Of a DNA stretch of 26,506 nt, positions 14,847-23,990 are shown piece after piece (the stretch's first letter is position 1; the number at the start of each line of letters is the position of its first letter). The DNA lies in contig DFES01000072.1 of assembly GCA_002369175.1 (NCBI GenBank), positions 1 to 26,506 of the forward strand, given 5' to 3'. Under the pieces are notes generated by a model. It saw only the letters and a list, made by a program, of their open reading frames with translations. It ran no database searches and was not told where the DNA came from. The DNA comes from Selenomonadaceae bacterium UBA3796 (GTDB lineage Bacteria; Bacillota; Negativicutes; Selenomonadales; Selenomonadaceae). The translations under genes and the position numbers were made by a program.

Positions 14847-17057
14847 ATGAACGACGGTATTAGGGAATCTGTCACGATTGACAGCATCATCAAGGCGGTG
14901 CAGCGCTACCAGCCGAATGCGAACGTGGGGCTTATGCGCCGTGCATTTGATTTGGCTCAGGCAGCGCATGAAGGGCAGATGCGTGTTTCAGGTGATGCAT
15001 ACATCGTCCATCCTCTCCATGTGGCAAAAATCCTGACACAGCTCCATATTGACGATGTGACCATCAGCGCAGCTCTGCTGCACGATGTGGTGGAGGATAC
15101 GACCTATACCCTGGAACAGATGGAAGAGATGTTCGGCTATGAGGTTGCCATGCTCATTGACGGTGTCACGAAGCTGGGGCGCATTGAGTACAAGTCCAAG
15201 GAAGAACAGCAGCTGGAGAACTATCGCAAGATGTTCCTGGCCATGGCCAAGGACATCCGCGTCATCATGATCAAATTGGCAGATCGGCTGCACAACATGC
15301 GTACGTTGAAGTTCATGCGGGAGGACAAACAGAAGCGCATTGCCAGGGAAACCATCGAAATATACGCGCCTCTTGCCAACCGTCTCGGCATTTCCAACAT
15401 CAAGTGGGAACTGGAGGATCTCTGTCTGCGCTATCTTGAGCCGGATACGTACTACGAGCTGGTGGAAAGCGTCAACCAAAAGCGCAAGGAGCGTCAGGCA
15501 TTCATCGATGAGTCCATCGTGCAGATCCGGGAGAAACTGGTCGAGGCTGAGATCGATGCGGAAATCAGCGGCAGGGCAAAGCATTTTTACAGCATCTACA
15601 AGAAAATGAAGCGGGACAACAAAGATATCAGCGAGATCTACGATCTTTCCGCAATTCGCGTGCTGGTGCATTCCGTAAAAGACTGCTACGGAGTTCTTGG
15701 AACCATCCATGCCATGTGGAAACCGATTCCGGGGCGGTTCAAGGACTATATTGCCATGCCGAAGAGCAATGGCTACCAATCCCTGCATACAACGGTCATG
15801 ACAAAGGGGGCGCCCCTGGAAATCCAGATACGCACGCTGGCCATGCATCAGGTGTCGGAATTCGGTATTGCCGCTCATTGGAAATACAAGGAAACAGGGA
15901 AGAGCGTCGGCGCCGGCAGCGATATGGACCAGAAGATGAGCTGGCTCAGGCAGATGGTAAGCCTGCAGCAGGAGCTCAGCGATTCGAGGGAATATTTCGA
16001 AGCGCTGAAGGTCGATGTATTTTCCGATGAGGTTTTCGTGTTCACGCCGAAGGGCGATGTGGTCAATCTGCCGAAGGGGTCGAATCCCATTGATTTCGCC
16101 TACCGCATCCACACAGAGGTCGGGCATCACTGCGTGGGGGCAAAGGTGAACGGAAAGCTCGTGCCGCTGGAATACGAGCTTCGGAATGGGGATATTGTCT
16201 CCGTCATCACCAACAAGACGAACAGCGGCCCGAGCCGGGACTGGCTCAATGTGGTGGCATCTTCGGAGACCCGCAGCAAGATACGCTCCTGGTTCAAAAA
16301 GGAGAAACGGGAGGAAAATATTGAGCGGGGCCGGGAAATGCTCGTTCAGGAAGCCAAGCATCTCGGCTACAATCCAAAGGAGATTGTAAAGGATGAGCGC
16401 CTCCAGACGGTGGCGCAGAGACTCAACATTCAAAACGAGGATGATCTGCTGGCTTCCCTGGGTTATGGCGGCATTGCCATGGCCGGCATCCTCAAGAAGC
16501 TCATTGAAATCCATAAGGCAAAACTTCGGGAGAACACACCCCAGGATATATCGAAGCTCCTGAGCAAGCTCAAGCAGCCCCAGCGGGGAAAATCGAAGAA
16601 GTCGAGCCAGGGCATCCTCGTAGAGGGAGAGAGCGGGCTCCTGGTGCGTTTGGCGCGTTGCTGCAATCCGATTCCAGGGGATTCCATCACCGGATATATC
16701 ACACGTGGCCGCGGTGTTTCCGTACATCGCTCGGATTGCCCCAATGTGCTGAATGATACGGAAATGTCCCGCATGATAGAAGTCAACTGGGAGGTAGGCA
16801 TTGACAAGGATTACATGGTGGAGCTGGAAATCATCTGCAATGACCGCAACGGCATTTTGGCAGAGATTCTGGCCGTTCCTTCGGAGATGAAGTTCAATAT
16901 CCATTCCGTGAATGCAAATCCGAACCGCAGCAATAAGACAACCAACGTCCTCCTTGGACTGGATGTCCGAAATGCCCAGCAGGTAGCCAATCTCATGAAC
17001 CGCCTTCGTCAGGTGAAGGATGTTTACAGCGTCACACGCGCATTGGGCGGTCAGTGA
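14847..17057 (+). CDS. relA: Bifunctional (p)ppGpp synthetase/hydrolase (Rel/SpoT type)
   Basis: This is the long-form stringent-response enzyme, 736 residues. The N-terminal HD hydrolase domain is intact, with H79-D80 in ALLHDVVEDT and DGVTKL. The synthetase domain contains EIYDLSAIRVLV and RFKDYIA (297-300), then YQSLHTTV. The RFKD sequence is the RXKD form known from bifunctional enzymes, not the EXDD of synthetase-only RelA. C-terminal TGS (VFTPKGDVVNLPKGSNPIDFAY), helical, zinc-finger-like (RCCNPIPGD, HRSDCPN) and ACT domains follow. The ATG at 14847 has GGAGGGGGTGAG just upstream and is preferred over an in-frame ATG at 14820. It probably both makes and degrades (p)ppGpp. A Fur-family gene follows after 24 bases. 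Confidence 0.96.
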   Translation: MNDGIRESVTIDSIIKAVQRYQPNANVGLMRRAFDLAQAAHEGQMRVSGDAYIVHPLHVAKILTQLHIDDVTISAALLHDVVEDTTYTLEQMEEMFGYEVAMLIDGVTKLGRIEYKSKEEQQLENYRKMFLAMAKDIRVIMIKLADRLHNMRTLKFMREDKQKRIARETIEIYAPLANRLGISNIKWELEDLCLRYLEPDTYYELVESVNQKRKERQAFIDESIVQIREKLVEAEIDAEISGRAKHFYSIYKKMKRDNKDISEIYDLSAIRVLVHSVKDCYGVLGTIHAMWKPIPGRFKDYIAMPKSNGYQSLHTTVMTKGAPLEIQIRTLAMHQVSEFGIAAHWKYKETGKSVGAGSDMDQKMSWLRQMVSLQQELSDSREYFEALKVDVFSDEVFVFTPKGDVVNLPKGSNPIDFAYRIHTEVGHHCVGAKVNGKLVPLEYELRNGDIVSVITNKTNSGPSRDWLNVVASSETRSKIRSWFKKEKREENIERGREMLVQEAKHLGYNPKEIVKDERLQTVAQRLNIQNEDDLLASLGYGGIAMAGILKKLIEIHKAKLRENTPQDISKLLSKLKQPQRGKSKKSSQGILVEGESGLLVRLARCCNPIPGDSITGYITRGRGVSVHRSDCPNVLNDTEMSRMIEVNWEVGIDKDYMVELEIICNDRNGILAEILAVPSEMKFNIHSVNANPNRSNKTTNVLLGLDVRNAQQVANLMNRLRQVKDVYSVTRALGGQ

Positions 17058-17081
17058 CGAATATAAGGAGGAGTGGATGAT

Positions 17082-17537
17082 ATGCCAGTATTTACCATGG
17101 AAGATTTGCGCCGAAAACTTCAGGAGCGCCAGCATAAAATGACGCCCCAGCGACAAACCGTCCTGCAGATCTTCCTGGATCATCCGGGGGAGCACTTGAG
17201 CGCAGAGGATGTTCATGGAATCCTTCGGAGCAACCAACTGGAAATCGGTCTGGCAACGGTGTACCGCAGTCTGGAACTTTTAAGTGATCTTGGTATTTTG
17301 CAGAAAATGGAATTCGGCGATGGCTGCAGCCGTTATGAGGTCAATACGACAGGTCCGTCCTCCCATCATCATCATCATCTTATTTGCACGAAGTGCGGGA
17401 AGGTCATCGAGTTCGAGGATGACCTCTTGGAGAACCTGGAGCAGGATATCATGGAGAAATCCGGTTTCAACATCACGGATCATCAGGTGAAATTCTTTGG
17501 CTATTGTAAGGAGTGCCAGGATTCGATTGAGAATTAA
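17082..17537 (+). CDS. Fur-family metal-dependent transcriptional regulator, probably Fur-like rather than PerR-like
   Basis: This is a 151-residue repressor with an N-terminal winged helix (MTPQRQTVLQIF, AEDVH, GLATVYRSLELL at 56-67). The C-terminal metal and dimerisation domain has five histidines at 95-99 and two Cys pairs, C102/C105 and C142/C145, for structural zinc. Peroxide-sensing PerR proteins have aspartates at two regulatory metal positions. Here the equivalents look like E86 (SRYE) and E110 (VIEF), as in iron-sensing Fur. This subgroup call is inference from alignment by eye. AAGGAGG at 17065-17071 favours the ATG at 17082; a GTG at 17073 is too close. The 3' end overlaps the hemZ start by 11 bases, which links iron sensing and haem synthesis. 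Confidence 0.88.
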   Translation: MPVFTMEDLRRKLQERQHKMTPQRQTVLQIFLDHPGEHLSAEDVHGILRSNQLEIGLATVYRSLELLSDLGILQKMEFGDGCSRYEVNTTGPSSHHHHHLICTKCGKVIEFEDDLLENLEQDIMEKSGFNITDHQVKFFGYCKECQDSIEN

Positions 17538-19035
17538 AACATTTTCGCTGAACAGCGATCATCAAGTGATTGTGAAGATTGTAAAGGAACTTTTCTCCCT
17601 TTTCCATATCGAAGTGGGGGAAGATTTTGAGGAGGCGGACTTCGGGCGATGGGATATCCGCAATGAGCAACTCGCGGGAAATCCTGTGCGGGTGGTGACC
17701 CGGCTCATTCTTGACGGCAGGGAGACATTGGAGCGCAGGGCGGAGGGCAAGGAGGACGAGCGTGAAAGCGCTGCGGTTCATCGCATCATCAAGCTCAACC
17801 TCTATTGGATTTTGCGGGAGCGTTTCGGCTTCCCGGCAGCTCCTTGGGGCATCCTTCACGGGGTGCGTCCCACGAAGATCGTTCATCGCTGGATTCGGGA
17901 AGGGCTTCCTGAGAAGGATATCCTTTCCCGTTTGGAGGCGGATTATGCCTGCAGCAGGGAAAAGGCAGAGCTGATTGTTCCCCTGGCTTTCCGCCAACTT
18001 CCTTTCCTGAAGACATCGGATGAGAGGACAGTCAGCATCTATATCGGAATTCCCTTCTGTCTGACGCGCTGTCTATATTGCTCCTTTCCTTCCAATATCC
18101 TTCCGGAAGAAACCAAGCTTCGGGAATTCATGGGGGTTCTGGCAAAGGATCTTGCGGCGGCAAAGGACGCTGTCCTTCGCTATGGCTTTCGCATACAGAA
18201 TATTTACATTGGCGGGGGGACGCCCACAAGTCTTCCCGATAATTTTTTTGCCGAAATGGTGGATATGGTATATAATGCTTTTTATGGTGAGGATATCGTG
18301 GAATTTACCATTGAGGCGGGCCGCCCGGACAGCATTACGGGAGCGAAGATTTCCTGCATGACGGAGCATCATGTGACGAGGGTCAGTGTAAATCCACAGA
18401 CCATGCAGGAAAGGACCTTGCGCCGCATCGGGCGGCGGCACACGCCGGAGGATATTGTGGCAATGTTTTATGCGCTGCGCTCCGCCGGCATCCCCCATAT
18501 CAATATGGATCTCATTCTCGGTTTGCCGGGGGAGACGGCAGAGGATGTGGAGGATACGATGAGAAAGGTGGTTGCGCTCGGGCCGGATGATATCACGCTT
18601 CATGCCCTGGCTCTGAAGCGGGGATCCAATCTCAAGCTGATGCTCGATGAAAACGAGCATGTGGAGCTTCCCGATGACGAGGAGACCCGCCGCATGTCCA
18701 AAACGGCCATGAGATACATTCACGATGCCGGCATGCATCCCTATTACCTCTATCGTCAGGGTTATATGAGCGGACAATTGGAGAACCTGGGCTGCTGCAG
18801 GGAAGGCGCAGAAGGCATGTATAACATCCAGATCATGGAGGAGCATCAGACGATTCTCGGCATCGGCGGAGCGGCCACGACCAAGGTGGTGGATTTCAAG
18901 GAACATCGCATGAAATCTTCGTTCCATGCAAAGGATCTTGCGACGTATCTGCGGGACATCGATATCTACATAGAAAAAAGGAACAGACTGTTGGAAGAAG
19001 TTTATGGCGGACAGGAGGAGCTGGCTTCATGTTGA
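17527..19035 (+). CDS. hemZ: Coproporphyrinogen III dehydrogenase-like radical SAM protein (HemZ)
   Basis: This is a 502-residue radical SAM protein of the oxygen-independent coproporphyrinogen oxidase group. The cluster-binding motif is C178, C182 and C185 (CLTRCLYC), and it follows a long N-terminal extension characteristic of HemZ. IYIGGGTPTSLP, EFTIEAGRPDSIT, VSVNPQTMQERTLRRIGR and MDLILGLPGET are family signatures. The C-terminal part has HPYYLYRQGYMSGQLENLGCC and a GIGGAATTK stretch. HemZ is proposed to act in anaerobic haem synthesis, but its exact reaction in this group is not settled. The TTG at 17527 gives MRIKTF; the open frame extends to a TTG at 17497. AAGGAG at 17508-17513 is the likely ribosome site. 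The stop overlaps hisS. Confidence 0.9.
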   Translation: MRIKTFSLNSDHQVIVKIVKELFSLFHIEVGEDFEEADFGRWDIRNEQLAGNPVRVVTRLILDGRETLERRAEGKEDERESAAVHRIIKLNLYWILRERFGFPAAPWGILHGVRPTKIVHRWIREGLPEKDILSRLEADYACSREKAELIVPLAFRQLPFLKTSDERTVSIYIGIPFCLTRCLYCSFPSNILPEETKLREFMGVLAKDLAAAKDAVLRYGFRIQNIYIGGGTPTSLPDNFFAEMVDMVYNAFYGEDIVEFTIEAGRPDSITGAKISCMTEHHVTRVSVNPQTMQERTLRRIGRRHTPEDIVAMFYALRSAGIPHINMDLILGLPGETAEDVEDTMRKVVALGPDDITLHALALKRGSNLKLMLDENEHVELPDDEETRRMSKTAMRYIHDAGMHPYYLYRQGYMSGQLENLGCCREGAEGMYNIQIMEEHQTILGIGGAATTKVVDFKEHRMKSSFHAKDLATYLRDIDIYIEKRNRLLEEVYGGQEELASC

Positions 19036-20294
19036 CAAATGCTCCGCGCGGCACGAAGGATATTCTTCCGGATCGTGTCGGCGATTGGATTTATCTGGAG
19101 GAAAGGATTCGCGATATATGTGCGCGATATGGTTACCTGGAACTACGCACACCGATTTTTGAGCATACGGAACTTTTCCGGCGCGGTATCGGCGAGGGAA
19201 CCGATGTGGTGGACAAGGAGATGTACACCTTTTTGGACAAAGGGGGGCGCAGCATTACCCTGCGCCCGGAGAATACGGCGGCTGCGGTTCGCGCATATCT
19301 CCAGAACAAGCTCTACGCAGACAGTTCCCTGGTGAAATTGTTTTACATTGGCTCCATGTTCCGCCATGACAGACCCCAGGCAGGACGCATGCGGGAATTT
19401 CATCAGTTTGGAGTCGAAGCCTTGGGTGAGATGAGTCCTGCCGTGGATGCCGAGGTGATCCTTTTGGCGGTGGATTTCTTGAAATCTTTGGGGCTTCAGG
19501 AATTGAAGCTCAGCTTGAATTCCGTTGGTTGTCCGAAATGCCGCCCGCTGTACCGGAAGGCATTGCAGGATTTCTTCCGGGATAAACTGGAGCACCTGTG
19601 CAAGGACTGCAAGGATCGTTTCGAGAGAAATCCCTTGAGGATTCTCGATTGCAAAGCCGATGCCGACCAGGACTTCATGCAGGAGGCGCCGAAGGTCGCC
19701 GATTCCCTGTGCGATGACTGCAGAGCACATTTCGAAGGTGTCCAGAGTTGTCTGAAGAGCGTCGGTGTGGAATACGAATTGGATGCGCGGCTGGTGCGGG
19801 GGCTGGATTATTATACGAAGACGGCTTTTGAAATCAAGTACGCGCCCCTTGGAGCGCAGAGTGCCGTAGCGGGCGGCGGCCGCTATGACGGGCTTGTGGA
19901 AGAGATCGGGGGCAGCGAAACGCCGGCGGTGGGATTTGCAGTGGGCATGGAGCGGGTTCTCCTGGCATTGGAGAAGCAGGGGCTTCTTCCGGAGCGCAAA
20001 GCCTCTGCCGAGGTTTTTGTCATCGCCCTTGGGGAGGAGGCAAAACTTCCTGCTTTCCGCCTTTTGGAGGAGCTCCGCAGAGCCGGCCTCGTGGCTGCCA
20101 TGGATTATGCGGGGCGAAGCATGAAAGCCCAGATGAAGCAGGCGAACAAGTCTGCGGCGCGCTTCGCGGTTATCCTGGGAGAAGATGAGATCAAGGAATC
20201 TGTTGTGATGCTCAAGGATATGGAAAAGGGCGAACAGCAGAAGATTGCTATAGATGATCTTATAAAAACATGTATTGCTGGGGTGAAAGGTTAA
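19029..20294 (+). CDS. hisS: Histidyl-tRNA synthetase
   Basis: HisRS charges tRNA-His and is a class II synthetase. The 421-residue sequence starts with NAPRGTKDILPD and has class II motif 2 around FRHDRPQAGRMREFHQFGVEA. The histidine-specific loop RGLDYYTKTAFEI has R257 at the position of the catalytic arginine, and GGGRYDGLV and motif 3 (VGFAVGMERVLLAL) follow. A C-terminal anticodon-binding domain is present (EVFVIALGEEA onwards). AGGAGG lies upstream of the ATG, and the gene overlaps the end of hemZ by seven bases. No T-box leader is possible in this tight spacing, so its control must come from further upstream. Confidence 0.97.
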   Translation: MLTNAPRGTKDILPDRVGDWIYLEERIRDICARYGYLELRTPIFEHTELFRRGIGEGTDVVDKEMYTFLDKGGRSITLRPENTAAAVRAYLQNKLYADSSLVKLFYIGSMFRHDRPQAGRMREFHQFGVEALGEMSPAVDAEVILLAVDFLKSLGLQELKLSLNSVGCPKCRPLYRKALQDFFRDKLEHLCKDCKDRFERNPLRILDCKADADQDFMQEAPKVADSLCDDCRAHFEGVQSCLKSVGVEYELDARLVRGLDYYTKTAFEIKYAPLGAQSAVAGGGRYDGLVEEIGGSETPAVGFAVGMERVLLALEKQGLLPERKASAEVFVIALGEEAKLPAFRLLEELRRAGLVAAMDYAGRSMKAQMKQANKSAARFAVILGEDEIKESVVMLKDMEKGEQQKIAIDDLIKTCIAGVKG

Positions 20295-22085
20295 ATGGAA
20301 ACGTTGCAAGGAATGAAGAGGAGCCACCATTGCGGTGGACTTCGCAAAGAAAACATTGACCAGGAAGTTGTGCTCTGCGGTTGGGTATCACGCCGCCGCG
20401 ATCACGGGGGTCTCATTTTCGTCGATATGAGGGATCGCTCCGGTCTCCTTCAGGTGGTATTCGATGAGGCGGCCATGGGGGAGGAATCCTTCCACAAAGC
20501 TGAGTCGCTGCGCACGGAATTTGTCATGGGCATTCGCGGCAAAGTGCGCGGACGCAGTGAAGATACCATCAATCCCAATATGGAAACGGGCGAGATCGAG
20601 GTTCTTGTCACGGAACTTCGCATCCTGAACAAGGCGAAGACACCGCCCTTCTACATCCAGGATGGCATTGATGTGGATGAGATGGTTCGCATGCGCTACC
20701 GTTATCTCGATTTGCGTCGTCCGGAAATGCAGAAGAATATCATGCTTCGCCATCGTGTGGCAAAGGTCATGCGCGATTTCTTCGATGCGCATGGTTTCCT
20801 TGAGATTGAGACACCGATGCTCTGCAAGAGTACCCCGGAGGGCGCAAGGGATTTCCTCGTGCCCAGCCGTCTCAATCCCGGCGAGTTTTATGCGCTTCCC
20901 CAGTCGCCCCAGATCTTCAAGCAGATCTTGCAGGTGGCCGGATTTGAGAAGTATTTTCAAATTGTCCGCTGCTTCCGCGATGAGGATTTGAGAGCGGATC
21001 GCCAGCCGGAATTCACGCAGCTGGATATCGAGATGTCCTTTGTGGATCAGGAGGATATTCTCTCCATCATGGAAGAGATGATCCGGGAGCTCTTCGAGAA
21101 ATCCATCGGAGCGAAGGTGGAGACTCCTTTCCTTCGCATGACATGGGATGATGCCATGGATAACTACGGCTCCGACAAACCGGATCTCCGCTTCGATATG
21201 AAGCTCATGGATATTTCCGAATACGTTGGAGGCTCTGAGTTCAAAGTATTCAATTCCGTTTTGGAGCACGGCGGCCAGGTCAAGTGCATCAAGGTGGATG
21301 ATTATGCAAACATTCCCAGGCGTGAACTGGATGGTCTGGTGCAGTTCGTCCAGATCTATGGGGCGAAGGGTCTGGCATGGATTCAGTACAGCGAGGAAGG
21401 CATCAAGTCTCCCTTCAAGAAGTTCTACAGCGATGAGACCTTCCAGAAGATTGCCGAAGCGACCGGCGCAAAGATCGGTGATCTCCTGCTGGTGGTTGCC
21501 GATCAGCGTCTTGTGGTGGCGCAGGCTCTCGGACAGCTTCGTCTGGAGATGGGGCGCCGCCGCGGCCTGATCAATCCCGATGAACTGAAATTCCTCTGGA
21601 TTGTGGATTTCCCGATGTATGAGTACAGCGAAGAGGAAAAGCGCTGGAAAGCGATGCACCATCCCTTTACGGCTCCGAGGGATGAGGATATTCCGTATCT
21701 CAAGACAGAACCGGGTCGCGTGAAGGCCAATGCCTATGATATGGTTCTCAACGGCGTGGAAATCGGCGGCGGCAGCCTCCGCATCTACAATGCGGATCTG
21801 CAGGAGCAGGTCTTTGAATCCCTTGGACTCACGCCGGAACAGGCGCATGAGAAGTTCGGCTTCATGATGGATGCTTTCCAGTATGGAACGCCTCCCCATG
21901 GAGGAATTGCTTTCGGGCTGGATCGTCTCGTGATGATCATGGCAAAACGCAATTCCATCCGTGACGTCATCGCATTCCCGAAGAATCAGAGTGCACGGGA
22001 CATCATGTCGGATGCGCCTTCTCTTGTGGAAGAAAAGCAGCTGCGGGAGCTTTCCATCCGCACTGCCGTAGCGAAAAAGAAGTAA
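20295..22085 (+). CDS. aspS: Aspartyl-tRNA synthetase, bacterial type, possibly non-discriminating
   Basis: This class II synthetase has 596 residues, normal for the bacterial type with the GAD insertion domain. The N-terminal anticodon-binding OB fold includes CGWVSRRRDHGGLIFVDMRD. Class II motifs include RYRYLDLRRP, FRDEDLRADRQPEFTQLDIEMSF and the C-terminal GIAFGLDRLVMIMA. H37 (in RRRDHGG) matches a position where histidine is associated with relaxed tRNA recognition in Pseudomonas, and leucine with strict tRNA-Asp specificity. The enzyme may thus also charge tRNA-Asn, for later amidation by GatCAB; this is inference. The ATG follows the hisS stop with no gap. hisS-aspS adjacency is common in Firmicutes. 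Confidence 0.97.
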   Translation: METLQGMKRSHHCGGLRKENIDQEVVLCGWVSRRRDHGGLIFVDMRDRSGLLQVVFDEAAMGEESFHKAESLRTEFVMGIRGKVRGRSEDTINPNMETGEIEVLVTELRILNKAKTPPFYIQDGIDVDEMVRMRYRYLDLRRPEMQKNIMLRHRVAKVMRDFFDAHGFLEIETPMLCKSTPEGARDFLVPSRLNPGEFYALPQSPQIFKQILQVAGFEKYFQIVRCFRDEDLRADRQPEFTQLDIEMSFVDQEDILSIMEEMIRELFEKSIGAKVETPFLRMTWDDAMDNYGSDKPDLRFDMKLMDISEYVGGSEFKVFNSVLEHGGQVKCIKVDDYANIPRRELDGLVQFVQIYGAKGLAWIQYSEEGIKSPFKKFYSDETFQKIAEATGAKIGDLLLVVADQRLVVAQALGQLRLEMGRRRGLINPDELKFLWIVDFPMYEYSEEEKRWKAMHHPFTAPRDEDIPYLKTEPGRVKANAYDMVLNGVEIGGGSLRIYNADLQEQVFESLGLTPEQAHEKFGFMMDAFQYGTPPHGGIAFGLDRLVMIMAKRNSIRDVIAFPKNQSARDIMSDAPSLVEEKQLRELSIRTAVAKKK

Positions 22086-22110
22086 TCATTGGAATCTGGG
22101 GGTGCATAAC

Positions 22111-22902
22111 GTGGTCAGGGTATTGGTGAACGGAGCTTGTGGACGCATGGGGCAGGCTGTCCTGGCGGCAGTTTTGGCAGACAGTGAGCTGGAGCTTGTC
22201 GGAGCAGTTGATATCCGGGGCGGCATGGATGCAGGAGAGCTCGTAGGAAAGGAAAAAAGCGGAGTCATTGTGGAGAAGGATCTTGTAGCTGCCCTGGCGA
22301 ACCACAAACCGGATGTCATGGTGGATTTCACACGTCCGGACGTCGTCTTCGGCAATGTATGTACGGCGCTGAAGGCGAAAGTGTCACCAGTGGTTGGTAC
22401 CACGGGGCTTTCTGAGGAACAGAAGGATCGCATCCGGAAGCTTTCCGAAGAATGCGGCACACCTGCTTTCATTGCTCCGAATTTTGCCATTGGAGCTGTG
22501 CTCATGATGCTTATGAGCAAGCAGGCAGCGAAGTATATGCCGCACGTGGAGATCATTGAGCTTCATCACGACAAAAAACTGGATGCTCCTTCCGGCACGG
22601 CGATACAAACGGCTCAGATGATCTCCGAGGTCAGGGAGAGCATGAAGCAGGGCCATCCGGAGGAGAAGGAAAAGCTTGCAGGGGCAAGGGGGGCGGAATA
22701 TGACGGCATGCATATTCACAGCGTACGCCTTCCGGGTTATGTTGCCCATCAGGAAGTTATTTTCGGAGGCTTGGGACAGACTCTTACGATACGCCATGAC
22801 TCCATGAACCGCGAGTCCTTCATGCCGGGGGTTGTCCTTGCCTGCAAGCGTGTCAGGGAGCTTCACGGGCTTACCGTCGGACTTGACAAGCTGCTCGATT
22901 GA
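22111..22902 (+). CDS. dapB: 4-hydroxy-tetrahydrodipicolinate reductase (DapB)
   Basis: DapB is the NAD(P)H-dependent second step after the aspartate-semialdehyde branch point, leading to lysine and meso-diaminopimelate for peptidoglycan. The 263-residue protein has the Rossmann loop VNGACGRMGQ at residues 6-15 and GTTGLS. The catalytic block is HHDKKLDAPSGTA, with H152 and K156 matching the catalytic His and Lys of the E. coli enzyme. The GTG at 22111 has GGGGG at 22098-22102. Another GTG at 22102 is in frame but overlaps that site. asd follows, so two lysine-pathway steps sit together; dapA is not in the window. Confidence 0.96.
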   Translation: MVRVLVNGACGRMGQAVLAAVLADSELELVGAVDIRGGMDAGELVGKEKSGVIVEKDLVAALANHKPDVMVDFTRPDVVFGNVCTALKAKVSPVVGTTGLSEEQKDRIRKLSEECGTPAFIAPNFAIGAVLMMLMSKQAAKYMPHVEIIELHHDKKLDAPSGTAIQTAQMISEVRESMKQGHPEEKEKLAGARGAEYDGMHIHSVRLPGYVAHQEVIFGGLGQTLTIRHDSMNRESFMPGVVLACKRVRELHGLTVGLDKLLD

Positions 22903-22931
22903 TGTTGCTGTAAATAAAGGGGATGATGTTG

Positions 22932-23963
22932 GTGAAGAAATATAATGTTGCCATTCTTGGCGCTACCGGAGCTGTGGGACAGGAATTCCTGAATCTCATC
23001 GAAGAGAGGAAGTTTCCCTTTGCCGATTTGAAAATGTTGGCCTCCAAGCGTTCCGCAGGAAAGACGATTCACTTCATGGGGAAGGATTACACGGTGGAAG
23101 AGACAACGGAGGAGTCTTTCCAGGGGGTGGATATTGCCCTTTTTGCCGGAGGTTCTGCCAGTAAGGTTTTTGCTCCGGCAGCTGTGAAGGCCGGTGCGGT
23201 GGTCATTGATAATTCCAGCACGTTCCGTATGGATCCGGAAGTTCCTCTGGTCGTGCCGGAAGTCAATCCGGAGGCCATAGGGCGTCACAAGGGAATCATC
23301 GCGAATCCGAACTGCTCCACTATCATCATGGTTATGGCCTTGAAGCCCCTTTACGACATTTCCAAGATCAAGCGGATTGTTGTTTCCACCTATCAGGCGG
23401 TTTCCGGCGGCGGCAAGGAGGCCATGGCGGAGTTGGAGGAGCAGGTGGTGGATATCGTGGCAGGCCGCGAGGTCAAGGCGAATATCCTTCCGGGTGCGGC
23501 GCTTGCCAAGCACTACCAGATCGCTTTCAATCTGATTCCCCAGATTGATGTCTTCAAGGAGAACCTCTATACGAAAGAGGAAATGAAGATGATCGACGAG
23601 ACGAAGAAAATCATGGAGGATGATAGTCTCCGCATTACGGCGACCACCGTCCGCGTTCCCGTCTATCGCAGCCATGCAGAGTCCGTCAATGTGGAATTCG
23701 AGGATGAGGTATCTGTGGAGCAGGCGCGTGCTGCCATAGATGCTTTCCCCGGCGCAAAGGTCAAGGACAATCCCGATGAAATGGAATACCCCATGCCCCT
23801 CCTTACTTCCGGGAAAAATGACGTGGAGGTGGGGCGCATTCGCAAGGATTACTCCATTGACCATGGGTTGAACTTCTGGGTCTGCGGTGACCAGATCCGC
23901 AAAGGTGCAGCCCTCAATGCACTGCAGATTGCTGAGTACATGATTGAGCATGGGATGGTTTGA
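22932..23963 (+). CDS. asd: Aspartate-semialdehyde dehydrogenase (Asd)
   Basis: Asd reduces aspartyl phosphate to aspartate semialdehyde with NADPH, the entry to lysine, methionine, threonine and diaminopimelate synthesis. The protein opens MKKYNVAILGATGAVGQEFL, with the Rossmann loop GATGAVG at 10-16. The catalytic cysteine is C128 in NPNCSTI; VDIALFAGG and VSTYQAVSGGGKEA are also conserved. With the GTG at 22932 it has 343 residues and AAGGGG nine bases upstream. ATGs at 22923 and 22926 are in frame but lie almost on that site, so the start may be annotated up to three codons earlier elsewhere. Confidence 0.96.
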   Translation: MKKYNVAILGATGAVGQEFLNLIEERKFPFADLKMLASKRSAGKTIHFMGKDYTVEETTEESFQGVDIALFAGGSASKVFAPAAVKAGAVVIDNSSTFRMDPEVPLVVPEVNPEAIGRHKGIIANPNCSTIIMVMALKPLYDISKIKRIVVSTYQAVSGGGKEAMAELEEQVVDIVAGREVKANILPGAALAKHYQIAFNLIPQIDVFKENLYTKEEMKMIDETKKIMEDDSLRITATTVRVPVYRSHAESVNVEFEDEVSVEQARAAIDAFPGAKVKDNPDEMEYPMPLLTSGKNDVEVGRIRKDYSIDHGLNFWVCGDQIRKGAALNALQIAEYMIEHGMV

Positions 23964-23990
23964 GGAAACTGAGTGAGGAGTCGATATTCT

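Noticed and set aside
14988..17237. Minus-strand open frame of about 749 codons opposite rel
   Set aside because: It lies opposite a fully recognisable Rel enzyme. Its length follows from codon bias in the real gene, which rarely uses codons whose complements are stops. Its translation shows no recognisable domain.
20388..21899. Minus-strand open frame of about 503 codons opposite aspS
   Set aside because: It is antisense to a certain synthetase gene and has no recognisable motif.
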